Below are positions 46,081 to 56,747 of a stretch of 64,000 bases of DNA, one piece after another. Each line of letters begins with the position of its first letter. Within the stretch, counting starts at the first letter, position 1. The translations under genes were made by a program, and so were the position numbers. The notes under the pieces are model-generated. The model was not told where the DNA came from and did not search any database. It was given only the letters and a program-made list of their open reading frames with translations. Source of the DNA: Mesodorylaimus sp. YZB2_4 (Eukaryota > Nematoda > Enoplea > Dorylaimida > Dorylaimidae); NCBI GenBank assembly GCA_030248295.1, contig JASANH010000265.1, forward strand, positions 124,001 through 188,000. Reading direction: 5' to 3'.

Positions 46081-46909
46081 TCCCTGCGTCCGGTGTACGT
46101 CCGACTCCACAAACGTCGATCGACCAGGAGGAGAGTCGCTAGTCGACGTTGCTATCTCTTCGAAGAAAGAAGAACGAAGAAAGAAGAAATTTTTAGAGAA
46201 GAAGAATATTTATTGTTTATACTAGATCCACTTGTTCTCTTCAGACAAGGTCTTATCATGGTTCGCCCAGTTTCGCAGTCGGTGTGCTCGTCACGGCTCG
46301 GCTGATCACCTCCGTACGATCCCCGAAGCGGCTCGGCAACCAGATTCGCGTGGCGTTTGGGATCGCCCTGGTAAGTGCATCTGGTATCCCCAGACTCTAC
46401 AAGGTAATTGTCATTTTTGTTGCGTCTCGTGGACTCGCCCTTATTTCGTGTCTCGGGTAAGTCCCCTATTCGGCATCGTTTGGTATTCTTCCCACAGTTT
46501 CTACGCGCGGCTCGGATTTGTATTGATTATTTTCCTCGTGCCATTGTTTGTTTAACATCTAGGCTAGTAGCCCACGCTTGTGGGTATGCGACGTGTGCAC
46601 ACATCTCGATATCAATGACTCGATAAGGAAGTGTATTCGGTCCGTCAATCGGTACACGAAGTCGTCAACACAGTGGGCAGTGGTCATCTGCAGCCCACGA
46701 TTCAACCGTCGCATAGTGGTCTGCAGCCTTCTGTAAGTATGTCTACTAACGATCCTTGTTCGTCTTCAGGCCTCTATCGCACCCCTATGCGTTCAACGGC
46801 CGCGGCGAGTCCATACACGCGTCCAGATGATTTTACGGAATTTATGCACATGCGTGGCGTGGTTATACTCTGCTAAGTCAGGATTGTAGAACTTTCATAA
46901 CTGAGCCGC

Positions 46910-47090
46910 TGTGACCAGCACGCCTGGCGGTCGGGAGTAATCGGAACGCTCCCCTGGCTGGGACGTCAACCTCTTCGGTTGATGTTTCTAGAGCAGGTAT
47001 AGTCGCGAGACTTGCCTACCTCCAGTCGGAGTTTTTTGCTTAGAGACTTCGGTCTCGACGATCTCCCGCCGCCTGGGTGCGCTGGTTACA
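46910..47090 (+). mobile_element. LTR (181 bp)
   Basis: The unit starts TGTGACCAGC and ends GCTGGTTACA, an inverted terminal pair beginning TG and ending CA as in LTRs. It is followed after one base by TGGCGTCACGAACC, a likely primer-binding site. An inverse solo copy sits at 9349-9469. The interior contains a self-complementary AGACTTCGGTCTC motif. Confidence 0.65.
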
Positions 47091-47091
47091 C

Positions 47092-47109
47092 TGGCGTCAC
47101 GAACCAAAG
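47092..47109 (+). promoter_or_regulatory. Putative retrotransposon primer-binding site 2
   Basis: TGGCGTCACGAACCAAAG begins one base after the LTR end. Its position and TGG start are as expected for tRNA-primed reverse transcription. Confidence 0.5.
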
Positions 47110-47144
47110 GGCCTTCTTCGGATGTAAGCCCCTTATGGACTAGT

Positions 47145-47657
47145 GTGCTAGCCCGGGTGGTTGTGGTGAGTGCCGGACTGGCGCGCCTGCGCTTGCTGTG
47201 GCCCGGGGTTCCTTGCAGGTGTACTCCCTACCAGACTTCGGTCTGGGTTGCCTCCACTGAGGCACCAGGGGCCAGCTGGCGAAACCTACTCCGCTATTAC
47301 CTACGCGGGAGGAGAAGGTTCGGCGAGCGTTTAATGCGCCTTAGCGCGACGGTGGGTGGAACACCTAGCGCTGATAAGGCACCACCACTGGGGTGTTGGT
47401 TCTCCCAGTTGGAGAAATCTGGGAGAGCTTATCAAGAAGCTATCGCAAAAATTGATGCTCTTCCCGAGCCTGACTTCGATTCTGATTCTGACTTCGATAC
47501 TGCCAATGACTCAGAAGAAGGATCCTCATTCGATCCTGATGAGGAAGTCACCCCTGAACATCGGATTGGTAAGAGTCACTATCACCCTTGGTGTGCAAGA
47601 AGTGCTTCCCGCGCCCCTGGCCCTTTTCTGGGTCTTTCACACGATGGCCCTGATTAG
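47145..47657 (+). CDS. Gag-like acidic open frame downstream of LTR
   Basis: A 170-codon frame follows the LTR and primer site. The first third may be untranslated leader. Later it encodes an Arg-rich block (YYLRGRRRFGERLMRL) and then a strongly acidic Asp/Ser repeat (DFDSDSDFDTANDSEEG). A second frame at about 47745-48152 has a similar acidic segment (SIDSDSDLDELIDYLDPD). The pair may be one frameshifted gag or adaptor region of a non-autonomous LTR element. No protease, polymerase or second LTR was seen before 48300. Function is inferred from position only. Confidence 0.35.
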   Translation: MLARVVVVSAGLARLRLLWPGVPCRCTPYQTSVWVASTEAPGASWRNLLRYYLRGRRRFGERLMRLSATVGGTPSADKAPPLGCWFSQLEKSGRAYQEAIAKIDALPEPDFDSDSDFDTANDSEEGSSFDPDEEVTPEHRIGKSHYHPWCARSASRAPGPFLGLSHDGPD

Positions 47658-48314
47658 TCAATGCGAACTCCCAGCTATCCCTGAGTTAGACGATGACAAT
47701 GCCGGAATAACTACTTGACTTAGCCCTGCAGTCGACTAGTCCGCTTGAAGCACCCACCATGCCTCCCAGCGCTTATGTGCTATTCACTGAAATCCCCGAC
47801 TCTAACTGCCACCCTTGAACTTTCCGTCCAGCCTGATCATAATCTTTCGATCGATTCCGATTCCGATCTGGATGAACTCATCGACTACCTCGATCCTGAC
47901 CATCAAGTGGAACCCGAGCTCGATGTTCCTTCACTAGCTGCGAATGTGTTTCCAGACGCACGTCTAGGAAACTCCTCTACAAAATGCAGCGCGATGAAAC
48001 CTATCCGTTTCAGATCATCCGTCATTTATGAGGTTACGACCTGCTGCCAGCAAATTCGAGCCGCATGGTGTAAGACTATTTGCTGGACCAAGATGGTATC
48101 CCACTCAATCGATGGTCTCATCAAGGTCGTATTATTATGCGCATGGTGCTAATGGACAATCATGCATCAACTGGGGTCAAAGGTCGCAGTGCGGCATATG
48201 CTCGCAGCGACATGAAGAGATAAGAGCTACATTATCTGCAAGTGCTACATTATAGTGTTCATTAAACAACAGGGAAGAGACTACATTAGCGTCCCCAGTA
48301 ACCATTAGCAGCTC

Positions 48315-48325
48315 TATATATTATA
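48315..48325 (+). promoter_or_regulatory. TATA box of the three-exon secreted-protein gene
   Basis: TATATATTATA lies 39 bp before the ATG at 48364, leaving room for transcription start near 48345 and a very short leader. Confidence 0.5.
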
Positions 48326-48363
48326 GTTTTTGTCCAACAAGGCTGCGTCAGAAAAATTTCAGC

Positions 48364-48971
48364 ATGAAATTCTTTGTTATTGCTTTACTTTTCTTCACTT
48401 CAGGCAGACCAGGCCAGATTTTAGGTTAGTTGGTGTTTTTCGCCTTTGACCGCGTGGTAATCATTTTGTTCGAGATGGCAGCTCAACTGATACGAAAGGA
48501 CAATATTCTTAGAAAAGGAGAGTGATTCATGTGAAACATTAAAGCTAGGCGCCAGATTGCAAATATTGACCTTGACACTCCTCAGCTCATGATAGTGGCA
48601 TTTTTTAGCTGTCAAATACAACGTGTATTGCAAAAACCGAATTTCCGATTATGCCCCAACGTTAGAACTAGATAATGAGGTTATGCAAATAGAAGGTAAG
48701 TTGAGGGGCTTTCGCAGTTGTTCAGTGATGTTCTTGCGCAGTGTTTGCAACTATACCACCCATTCCAGGGGACCTTGGGAGAAAGGAAGGGTACAGAGGT
48801 CATATTGATGGGACAGTTTACGAATTTTTCGTCGATGAAGCTGATTACAAACTGGCATTGATTTTGTGCCAAGCAAAGGGCTACTACTTCGCAGTAGCTG
48901 GGGAACAATACTACACATACGAGTTTTTTAATAAACGAACTAAGGAGCGCATGCCAAATAATATTTACTAG
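48364..48971 (+). CDS. Small secreted protein, three exons, about 125 residues
   Basis: Exon 1 (48364-48424) encodes a signal peptide (MKFFVIALLFFTSG) and ends at donor GTTAGT. Exon 2 (48609-48695) follows acceptor TTTTTTAG and ends at donor GTAAGT. Exon 3 (48742-48971) follows acceptor CTTGCGCAG and ends at TAG. Both introns (184 and 46 nt) are GT-AG and phase 1, and all three exons stay open when joined in phase, which is unlikely by chance. The mature part has few cysteines (VYCKNR, LILCQAKG). It contains an aromatic/acidic C-terminal half (GTVYEFFVDEADYKL, GYYFAVAGEQYYTYEFF) and a basic end. I do not recognise the family. A TATA box lies just upstream. An AATAAA is found only at about 49536. 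It sits 4 kb from the MPEG1-like gene on the same strand. Confidence 0.6.
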
Positions 48972-49668
48972 ATTAATTCTGTATCTTTTCTGAAGTGTCG
49001 TAAAAATGAAACACTAAATATTTGTTCGTGCGGTAATTAAGCAAGATTTGAGTATTGCACCCTAATCAGCCGCTGAATCAAAATCTCATTTCGAAAAAGC
49101 AGATCTGTTTTCCTTTTGCTGTAATTCGTAGAAAATTCAAAATTGTTGCAAAGCGAAGCAAGTAGGGATAGCAAGGCATGTCAAAAATCAAATAGCGCGT
49201 GTAGTAGTGCTTAGCGTAGAAAAGGCAGCAGTTGCGTTTTTCCGCTGAAAGAATCAGTTGTATCTATGCGAACTTGCACACCATTCGATTCCCACGCAGA
49301 GCTTACGCCTGTTCTGTACAGTAGAGCAGTTGCACCTAGCGCATTGGGAAATCTCTCTTACTTTTCGCCAGGTGAAAATATTTTGACATCAAAGGGGCTT
49401 GTGAAAAAGCCTGTACACCCAGTAGTTTCTGATGCATTATGTACATGCTTTCATCGTTTCAACAGACTATGAAAAGAACTTCTATATCGAGACGATACGA
49501 GGACATACGGTAATTTAATTTTACACACTTCATTAAATAAATTCGCTTGGTGTTTTAAATTTATTTTTAAACACGTGAGTGCCAGCAAAAAAAGAAAAGA
49601 TGGCGAAGAGTGTATTTCCCACGCATGCCTGTCATTGCCCACAAGAGATCTGCCAGCAGGATGCCCTT
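48972..49668. other. 3' flank, no further gene recognised
   Basis: It may include the 3' untranslated region of the preceding gene (AATAAA at about 49536). Otherwise nothing was identified. Confidence 0.35.
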
Positions 49669-50168
49669 TCAAGGACCCGCGGTGGCTTAGTTAGTCCTGC
49701 ATTGCTTGGACCAGCAACCCTGACGAGAGGCCGCAGTTCTGTTCCGGCTGAGGACGGCGGCTTGGTAAGCCCGCTCTCAGAGTGGGAACTGGCCTTCGGC
49801 GGCAGTTTAGTATATATCCGTAAGTCCATTGCTGGCCTTGCACACCTGGCTTGGGCGACTCACCCCCTACCGTCAAGTGGCGGACGCCAAACGAGTAGAG
49901 AATCAGGAAGCTGGTTCCTGAACACCAGTCGAGAAGGTCTGTCCGTTCTCGCCCAGTGTCATCATGAGAGGCTGGTGCTGGCACAGGATGCCCTCGTGTG
50001 CAGGTGCTTCTAGTGGAGACGCACAGAGGGGAGCTGCCGTGAGAGTTGGTCACCTCACGGCCTAGCTTATCATTATATGACTGCTGGCTGGTTGTAGGCA
50101 AAACGGGTTGGAAGTCCCTGGGGAACTGGGGCGGCACGAGGCCCAACCCACAAAAATTCTATAAAAAA
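49669..50168 (+). mobile_element. tRNA-derived SINE, full-length copy
   Basis: About 500 bp begin near CGCGGTGGCTTAG, an A-box-like head. The body holds AGGATGCCCTCGTGTGCAGG, and the end is the tail seen at 42407 (GACTGCTGGCTGG, TAGGCAAAACGGG, GCCCAACCCACAAAAATT) plus an A-run. AGGATGCCCTT flanks both sides (49658-49668 and 50168-50178), an 11-bp target duplication whose first A overlaps the tail. The open frames across it are not genes. Confidence 0.85.
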
Positions 50169-50240
50169 GGATGCCCTTAAAATTGATATTGAAGGCCATA
50201 ACAAGCAAGAATTACTGGAGTCCGTTACCGGGAACCATCA

Positions 50241-50325
50241 CCGGTATCGTGGCCTAGAAGGTCAAAGCGTCTGTCTCTCACGCTGGGTGCGCACTTACAG
50301 AGCAGGGTTCGACTCCAACCTCGGC
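50241..50325 (+). mobile_element. tRNA-like SINE head or degenerate tRNA, copy 2
   Basis: A GGTATCGTGGCCTAGAAGG A-box-like start and a GCAGGGTTCGACTCC B-box are spaced as in a tRNA and followed by an A-run (CGGCAAAAAATGA). It relates to the minus-strand copy at 24065-24141. Stem pairing is weak, so a working tRNA is unlikely. Confidence 0.45.
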
Positions 50326-50671
50326 AAAAAATGATTGTCCAACATGTGTTCCTTAGTCCTCGACATGACACTGAGCACGAAGCCGTTGTAGTGTCACCCA
50401 GTGTATATAATTATATCCCCCCCCCCCCCCCGCCGTGTCATATCAGCATTGGATGCCACCGTCGATAGACATTGTAATAGTGATTTTTTAAAATAGTCTG
50501 AATATTCCTCTAGAATACGGGGTAACTGTCCGGAATGCAGGGCTCGTAGTATCACGGCAGAGAAATTATATTGTTTTTTCGCAAACTTCCTCGCTTCATT
50601 ATTATATCTGGTTGGATACTAGTTCAGAAAAACAGACACTATAGTAGCTTTACCGTAGAGTTGTGTTTGAT
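50326..50671. other. Spacer with poly-C tract
   Basis: A run of 14 C residues lies near 50417. No gene seen. Confidence 0.4.
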
Positions 50672-51089
50672 CTAAACAGAAATCACTGCTTCAACCTCGG
50701 AAACTGGACCGTCGACAATTAAATATGTTTGCTGGGTGATGGCGGATTCTTTTGGCATGGTTGAGATTCGGCTCCCATCAAAATATATCTGAAAAGTTCC
50801 GATGATAAAAGATCTTTTCCTGCCTACAGCCTTCTTTACTGAAAAGTCTTTTTGCCGTAATTCGATTCGCATTTCCACAAATGCTGGCAGACGAATGGGG
50901 ATTAATTTTGGCCCCCCATAAAATTTGCTCATTTTGTCATCCCTTCTAGTGCCATTGAAAAAACTAGCAGATTTCGAGTTCCAATAAAGAAAGAGAAATG
51001 GCAAGTTAGTCGCTGGGTGATGCCACGTGTTTGAGGTGGACAATGCGACCAGAAACCATTCCTTGTAAGGGCGATCTTTTTCTCCACCC
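50672..51089 (-). CDS. Possible terminal exon of an unknown gene
   Basis: On the minus strand an acceptor (ATTTTCAATTTCAG) is followed by a 418-nt open frame ending at a stop at 50672. It encodes GEKDRPYKEWFLVALS, FYGGPKLIPIRLPAFVEMRI and SFIIGTFQIYFDGSRISTMP. A GTAAGT donor lies only 37 nt upstream of the acceptor AG, giving an unusually short intron. The upstream exon could not be traced with confidence. No domain is recognised. The absence of an ATG at its start fits an internal or last exon. A chance frame remains possible. Confidence 0.3.
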
Positions 51090-51126
51090 CTGAAATTGAA
51101 AATTTTTTGATATCAAAGTTACTTAC

Positions 51127-52740
51127 AAAAAGAAACCAAGACACGTTCCAGCGCTGTAACATCATAGTAAATCTAAGAATTAAGGCGCTGTCATCTTTCA
51201 ATGAGCCAAGGTCTTGAAGTCTTTTGGAAAATATTGGATCCTAAAATCTTATATATTTTTATACTTGCTGGAAAATGATTGCACAGACACATACTGGGAC
51301 ATTATTATTCAATCTAACGTTTCCTTCTATGGCGGAATGCAAAGAGAGCAGGATGATTAAGCTCGGTGTGACGGTGCAAGAAAGCATCGTTCCTGCTGAA
51401 CTTATCTAATATAATCCTTGAACTGAGTTGCTAATTCCTAGAAAATTCGAAATAACTATGACAATACCTCTGAAAACTTTCTTAAGTCTGCACGGAGAAA
51501 CGTTTAACTTGTTCTATCTTACTTTACTAGGAAAACGAAACAAATGCACTTACCGGTCACGATTGAGCGACATGTTTTGAATGCAGCAGAGCACTAGGTT
51601 GATGACACTGACCAGATGTTGCCCTAATTTTTTTTAATATGGGCATGTTTTACAATGCTCAGGGGGTGGCGTGGTCTTATTTAAAATCCATAAGCCTGGA
51701 ATGCATTTCCAGTGATGCAGCGCCCAAAGTGCCTTTTTTTCTAGTATTGCGTTTCTTTCTGAGAGCGGATATCATGCTGCAAGGAAGACGTGTTCGCTGA
51801 TTGGCTGCTCCCGCAGAGAAAGCCACATTCGAAGCAAGTGCCTTATGCGAGCTTCTACCCAAACACCCGCCGACTTATTCTATATTGCTTACTTGCTCAT
51901 TTTGCTGCCTATAGGTACTATTCCAAATTGTATCCATCTTCTGAAGCCAAAGCTTTTTATGACAAGTTTAAGCAGGTATCAGTAAACTAAAGCTGTGGCA
52001 GCGCTAGGTTACATCAATTATAAGAACATAATGAGAACATTAAAAATATAAGAGCATTATAAGAACATTAAGAACATTCACATCTTGTTATATTGCTGGC
52101 ATGTGCATCGGTAATACCGAACCTATTCGCGATACCCTGCTTTCAAAGATCACTGAAACACTTGAATGCAGGAATCACTGCAGCAAGTTGACATGGTCTG
52201 AATGAAGTAAGAGATTTTTCGGTTCCCCTTTAGTCGAGGTATCACCAAATAACTGTACAGTTTATTCGGAGAGCACTAATTCATACAGTACAAGAATAAT
52301 GGTCTTTCTTTCGAGACTTGCAGACAAACAAGATGCAGGTTGGTCCAGAGGTGATCCTGGCCACTTCGGCGAAGGTGGCTCCAATCACGCTGTATGGACC
52401 ACGAGCTTCATCCTGGCATTAATTCCTTTATTCGGTGCTTACTCGCAATGCTGACCATGGGTGATGCAGAAAAAAAAACAGCTTGTGTGCTTTCTAATCC
52501 ACTGTGGTTGCCTCTGCAGTGACTGGGTAGACCAGCCAGCCTAATCCCTGGCTTCCCCTGCGTGCATTGGCTGGCCTAAAAGTTTTTAGTCAGTCATAAC
52601 AGACTTTTATGGGTGTATACAGGTACATATGCTGCCGTGTCACTCCTGCCATACAGGTACATATAAAAATCGTATTTGGAAAGCCTAGCGCGTTTTATCA
52701 TTGCATTCTGAATCGGTCTCTGAGTACTTTAGAACCAAAT
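51127..52740. other. Intergenic, no supported gene
   Basis: A 66-codon frame at 51790-51990 is preceded by an acceptor-like CTGCTCCCGCAG and could be an exon, but it lacks similarity. A short ATAAGAACATTA repeat occurs near 52020-52070. Confidence 0.35.
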
Positions 52741-52804
52741 CAGCTGCCCAACTAGGTACCAGCTATATTTGCATAGAAGTAAGCACTTCTCAATAAATCA
52801 GCTG
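52741..52804 (+). promoter_or_regulatory. Putative promoter of MPEG1-like gene 1
   Basis: CAGCTG E-boxes lie at 52741 and 52799. A weak TATA-like CTATATTT at 52763 overlaps a perfect octamer ATTTGCAT at 52767-52774. The first coding exon starts at 52874. The same octamer and CAGCTG pair occurs upstream of MPEG1-like gene 2. Confidence 0.4.
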
Positions 52805-52873
52805 GTGTTTTCTAGAAAAAATTATTTGCACTTTTTGTTTTCCTGTTTTCTTCTGAACACACATCAAATTAAA

Positions 52874-55796
52874 ATGCAATTTTTCGCCTTGAGTGGTTTG
52901 GTATGTATCTTGTCGATGGCAGGCACCGCTGTGTAGACCACGAGCTCCTTGCGATATGGAATCGAGGGCAATCAAACTTAAACAGGAGCCGGAAAATTCG
53001 ATTGTACTGTAGAGGCAGCAATGACTGAATGAGTCGAACCTTCCGTCTCTGCTGCTCGCATTTTTTGTATTTCCTATCATCCTTCTTTTCGTGGCTGCTC
53101 GAACAGGAGCGTGTAACCAAGCCTGGCATGCGTAGGAAGCAGGTGGCCGACCGAAGTCGACGGTAGAAAAAGTTCTGTAGTAGCCAAGTCTTGCGAGTAT
53201 ACCTGCGGATGAAACATCAACCCGAGAGGTTGCCGTCTCCCAGCTAGGGGAGAGTTTCGATTACTTTCTCCCAAACGTCATCGCCTACGTAGCGGGAGGG
53301 GGTGTACAAGCGGGAGCATCGCTGTGATCGCCAGACTGCTTTTGTGATCGCATCTCTGATTTCTTACACCTGTTCAAAACAGCGGCCTTTCCTTTGTTGG
53401 TTCTTTTTTCGGTAGATATAGGCATCTGTTTTGGTGCAGGAGCTGACGATGGCTTATGACTGCACGAATTCGATAAGCACGGTTTGATAGTCAATACTTG
53501 ACGATTGAAATGAATATAATGGTCATCAGTGTTCAAATGGCAAATTATTAATGACGCTTGCATTCTTGTGCCTTAGTCCCTTTGAATGTCCCTTTTTTTA
53601 ATGTTGTTGCCCTTTTGGCATGGAGTCCCTCATAGTTTGTGATGGTATCTGGAGCCTCAAAAATGCTCCACTCTTCCCATCACACGGCACTTTTTCACAG
53701 AAGCTTTTCTCGTGGTTGCAGCGAGAATGACTGATTAGATAAAGTATCCAAAAAAGCTGATGATGGGAAAAGAACAAGAACATTTACTGTATGTAGATCA
53801 TGCTAAGCAGCACACTTGCAGTTTCTCGTGGCACATCCCTGTGTCTCCTGCACATCTCATTTTTTTTCTACATATCTATTTTTCAGTTGCAGTCCTTGAC
53901 GCGTGCAGTGCAGCACTAAAGATGTACATATTTTATTTATAGGTGGTCTTTTCTGTGGCTGCAAAAGCGTTTCTCTGGAGTGAAACAAGCAACGTTGGAA
54001 AGAGAGATTTGGCGAGCGATTCGTCTGCACTTGCCAAATGTCGCAAGAAGCTCCGTTATCCAGCAGACAAGAAGCTGAAGCTGTTGACAAATATCGTGGG
54101 CGTTGGGTGGGACAACTTGCGGAATCTTCCAATGGCGCGCGTGACAGAAACAACATTTTTCAAGTGTAAAACAACAAGTGACGGGTTGTTCCTGGTGCCT
54201 GACCATGTGATAGTCCTGGATGTCAAGCAAAGTCATCTCGATTCAGTCGCAAGCCATTATGATAGCTTTCAAGACTACTTCGACTCCACCACAGTCAGCG
54301 TGAATGTGGAGGCAAGCGCTTCCATGTCAAGCACTCCAGTATCGGTGTCTGGCTCATTCAGTTATGATCATCAGAGTGTCAAACAAAAGTCTGTGACGCA
54401 TTCGTCATCCATCATGAGAACAAAACTCGAGTATCACGCATATACCATAGTTCTCCAACCAAACTCCCGCCTTAGTGCTCCATACAGAAAACGTCTTCTC
54501 GACATTTCTCATGCTTTGCGAACTGGCAACACGGAGATGGCAAAGTTTCTTGCACAGCTTTTAGTGCGGGACTTTGGAACACACACGATCACTCGAGCTA
54601 AGGTCGGCTCGGAGGTGTCGCAGGACGATTTTATCGACACCAGCTCTCTCAATGAGTCTTCATCAAGTTTAGAAAAAATCCAAGCTTCTGCGTCAGCAAG
54701 TTTTCGCGACCAATATTCGATCAAAGTAGAAGCAGGAGCATCCAACGAAGCAAAGGACGACAAAGGCTACTCTAATTCGCTTCGGCATTCAGAGCTGCGA
54801 ACTCGAGGCGGGCCTGAGATCACTAAACTGCTGCAAACTTTCATCGATCAGGCTGCTGGTGTGCAGGCTGCAAAAGGGGCCGAGTCTCCTTACTTCGCGC
54901 TAGATAATTTAGTGCCTTTGGATAGATCGGGGGAGTTTTTATATCAGACTGTGAGTCATAACGATGTGGAAGGGATGGAGCCTTTGGATGGGGCCGACCT
55001 TGCCAAAGCTATAGAAGATGCAACTAAGTTATATTTCGCGAACAATACAATTAAAGGTTGCGCAGACCCCAAGGCGAAGAATTTTCAGTTTAGTGCCAAC
55101 GTTAACGACACAAATGCCTGCAAATATGTGCAGCATAATTACATTTTTGGAGGGGTTTTTCAAAAGTGCCTCGCTAAAGGAGCTTGCACTTCGAAACATG
55201 TTGTCCTGAACGGAATAACAGGGGCCTTAGACTGTCCAAATAAATATCGCGCAAAATTACTTATTGCTGGTTTTGATGGCCATAGAGTTATTCGTACTTA
55301 CTGGTGCGATGGATCTGGAGGCGCTATACCCCCACGCACAGGCTACATGTTTGGTGGCATATATGGACCCTCCCGGCCAAACCCATTTACAGGCAGCAAA
55401 TCCTGCCCTGGGCATTTCATCGGGGTTCCATTGGCCTTTGATATAACAGTATGCTTGAGTCGCAACTATGACCTCGATCACAGATTTTCTGTCGAGTTCG
55501 GGGGCTTAATTAGCTGCAACACAGAAGCGAAATCGTGTCCGTCAGGTTTTACAAACTACTACATCGCTACTGTTGAGGAAACACCTAATGTATGCTACAA
55601 AGGTAAAACACCGCAGCTTGATCAAGATGTCTTTGGAGATTGCAAATTAAAGAATATCAAAGAGACGGTACATGGATGCGAGATATATTTTTGCGCCAAA
55701 GCCGCTGATTTTCCAGAATTTATAATAGAAGGCGCAAAGCGGCCACCATTTATGGATCCACCTATAATGACGCAAGTAGCCGCTGTCCTGAAGTAA
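52874..55796 (+). CDS. MPEG1/perforin-2-like secreted pore-forming protein 1
   Basis: Two exons. Exon 1 (52874-52900) has nine codons, ATG to donor GTATGT, and supplies the start of a signal peptide. Exon 2 (53943-55796) follows acceptor ATTTATTTATAG, in phase 0, and continues the hydrophobic core. An in-frame TAG immediately before 53943 shows the frame must enter by splicing. In exon 2, residues about 55-64 hold GWDNLRNLPM, and 210-214 hold DFGTH of the MACPF signature, followed by ITRAKVG. Flanking Ser/Ala-rich stretches are the likely membrane-inserting hairpins. From about 371 to 600 lies the Cys-rich MPEG1 C-terminal domain (YMFGGIYG, NPFTGSKSCPG, CLSRNYD, FGGLISC). The protein, about 626 residues, ends shortly after this domain without a transmembrane helix, unlike typical membrane-bound MPEG1. 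MPEG1 proteins are antibacterial pore formers. ATTAAA at 55948 may be the poly(A) signal. Exon 1 is inferred. Confidence 0.85.
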
Positions 55797-55947
55797 AGTC
55801 GACGGCCTGTAATGAAGATTCATTGGCGCTTGGATGATTTTTGCGAAAAATGGCTTATTTCATATCTCTTTTCATGGATGCAATTGAGGAGTGCATGTGT
55901 GTTTCAATAACAGCTCTTTGGCAAACTTACGCTTTTGATGATTGTAG

Positions 55948-55953
55948 ATTAAA
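55948..55953 (+). terminator. Candidate polyadenylation signal of MPEG1-like gene 1
   Basis: ATTAAA, a common variant signal, lies 152 nt after the stop codon and is followed by an A-rich and T-rich stretch. Confidence 0.35.
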
Positions 55954-56052
55954 AAATTGTTTCACAGTAGTTGTTGGAAATGTGGGCTATCATACTATTA
56001 TCCTGCAAGAAAAAGTATGAAATTTGAAACGTTACTTACTCATGATGCAGGC

Positions 56053-56696
56053 CATGGATACACTACATGCGCCGAAGGCGCTGGATCGACTGCTTAGACA
56101 CATCATAGTGCTGAAAACGGATGTCGCGAATGATATTACCTATTTGTGACGCGAATATACACGATATCAAAAAACGGACAACGGCATTGAGGAGGAAATA
56201 GGATAAGTTGGGCCGTTGCAAACGGGCACCTCGATTTCTTAATTTTTTTTAAGAATTTAAATTTCCCGCTCTGCAGGTACAGTAGGCTACTTACGTCAGC
56301 AAGTTAATGTCTGCTGTATGAAAGAATGACAAAAAAAGACTGAAAGCTGATAAAACATAAATTGAAACAGATGCGAAGCAAGACTGAAATGATGCTGATA
56401 CGACTTTCATCGACTGTTAACGAGAAAAACGCATGGGAAGGACTTCAAGAGTTGTATTTATGCAAAATGCATAATCTTGTGTTTACTTTGATCCCGCACA
56501 CATCTACAGCTCGCTGCCCACCTGCAAATTTTGACACAGAGCTGCAAATTTTAATTCTCTAATGCCGCTGTCCGTTTTTTGATATCGTGTATATTCGCGT
56601 CACAAATAGGTAATATCATTCGCGACATCCGTTTTCAGCACCATGATGTGTCTAAGCAGTCGATCCAGCGCCTTTAGCGCATATAGTGTATCCATG
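56053..56696. mobile_element. 644-bp element with 136-bp terminal inverted repeats
   Basis: The arms 56053-56188 and 56561-56696 are equal in length and inverse with only a few mismatches. They share CGACTGCTTAGACACATCAT, GATGTCGCGAATGATATTAC and CGCGAATATACACGATATC. ATGCAGGC flanks both ends (56045-56052 and 56697-56704), an 8-bp duplication. Long arms with an 8-bp or slightly longer duplication suggest a hAT- or Mutator-type MITE. The 372-bp core has no credible gene. Confidence 0.85.
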
Positions 56697-56747
56697 ATGC
56701 AGGCACCTAGCACCATCACTGAAGGAGGGAAGAACGAGAGCGCAGGT

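Noticed and set aside
49579..50146. 144- and 151-codon open frames on opposite strands
   Set aside because: They lie wholly within a SINE with target duplications.
51790..51990. 66-codon frame after an acceptor-like CCCGCAG as an exon
   Set aside because: No partner exon or similarity; retained only as a note in the intergenic entry.
53760..53942. ATG-started frame ending immediately before MPEG1-like exon 2 as its first exon
   Set aside because: It ends in a stop at the acceptor and lacks a signal-peptide start. A hydrophobic nine-codon exon at 52874 fits better.
53884..53942. Stronger-looking acceptor TCTATTTTTCAG upstream of exon 2
   Set aside because: Using it would add an in-frame stop (TAG at 53940-53942) in the MACPF frame.
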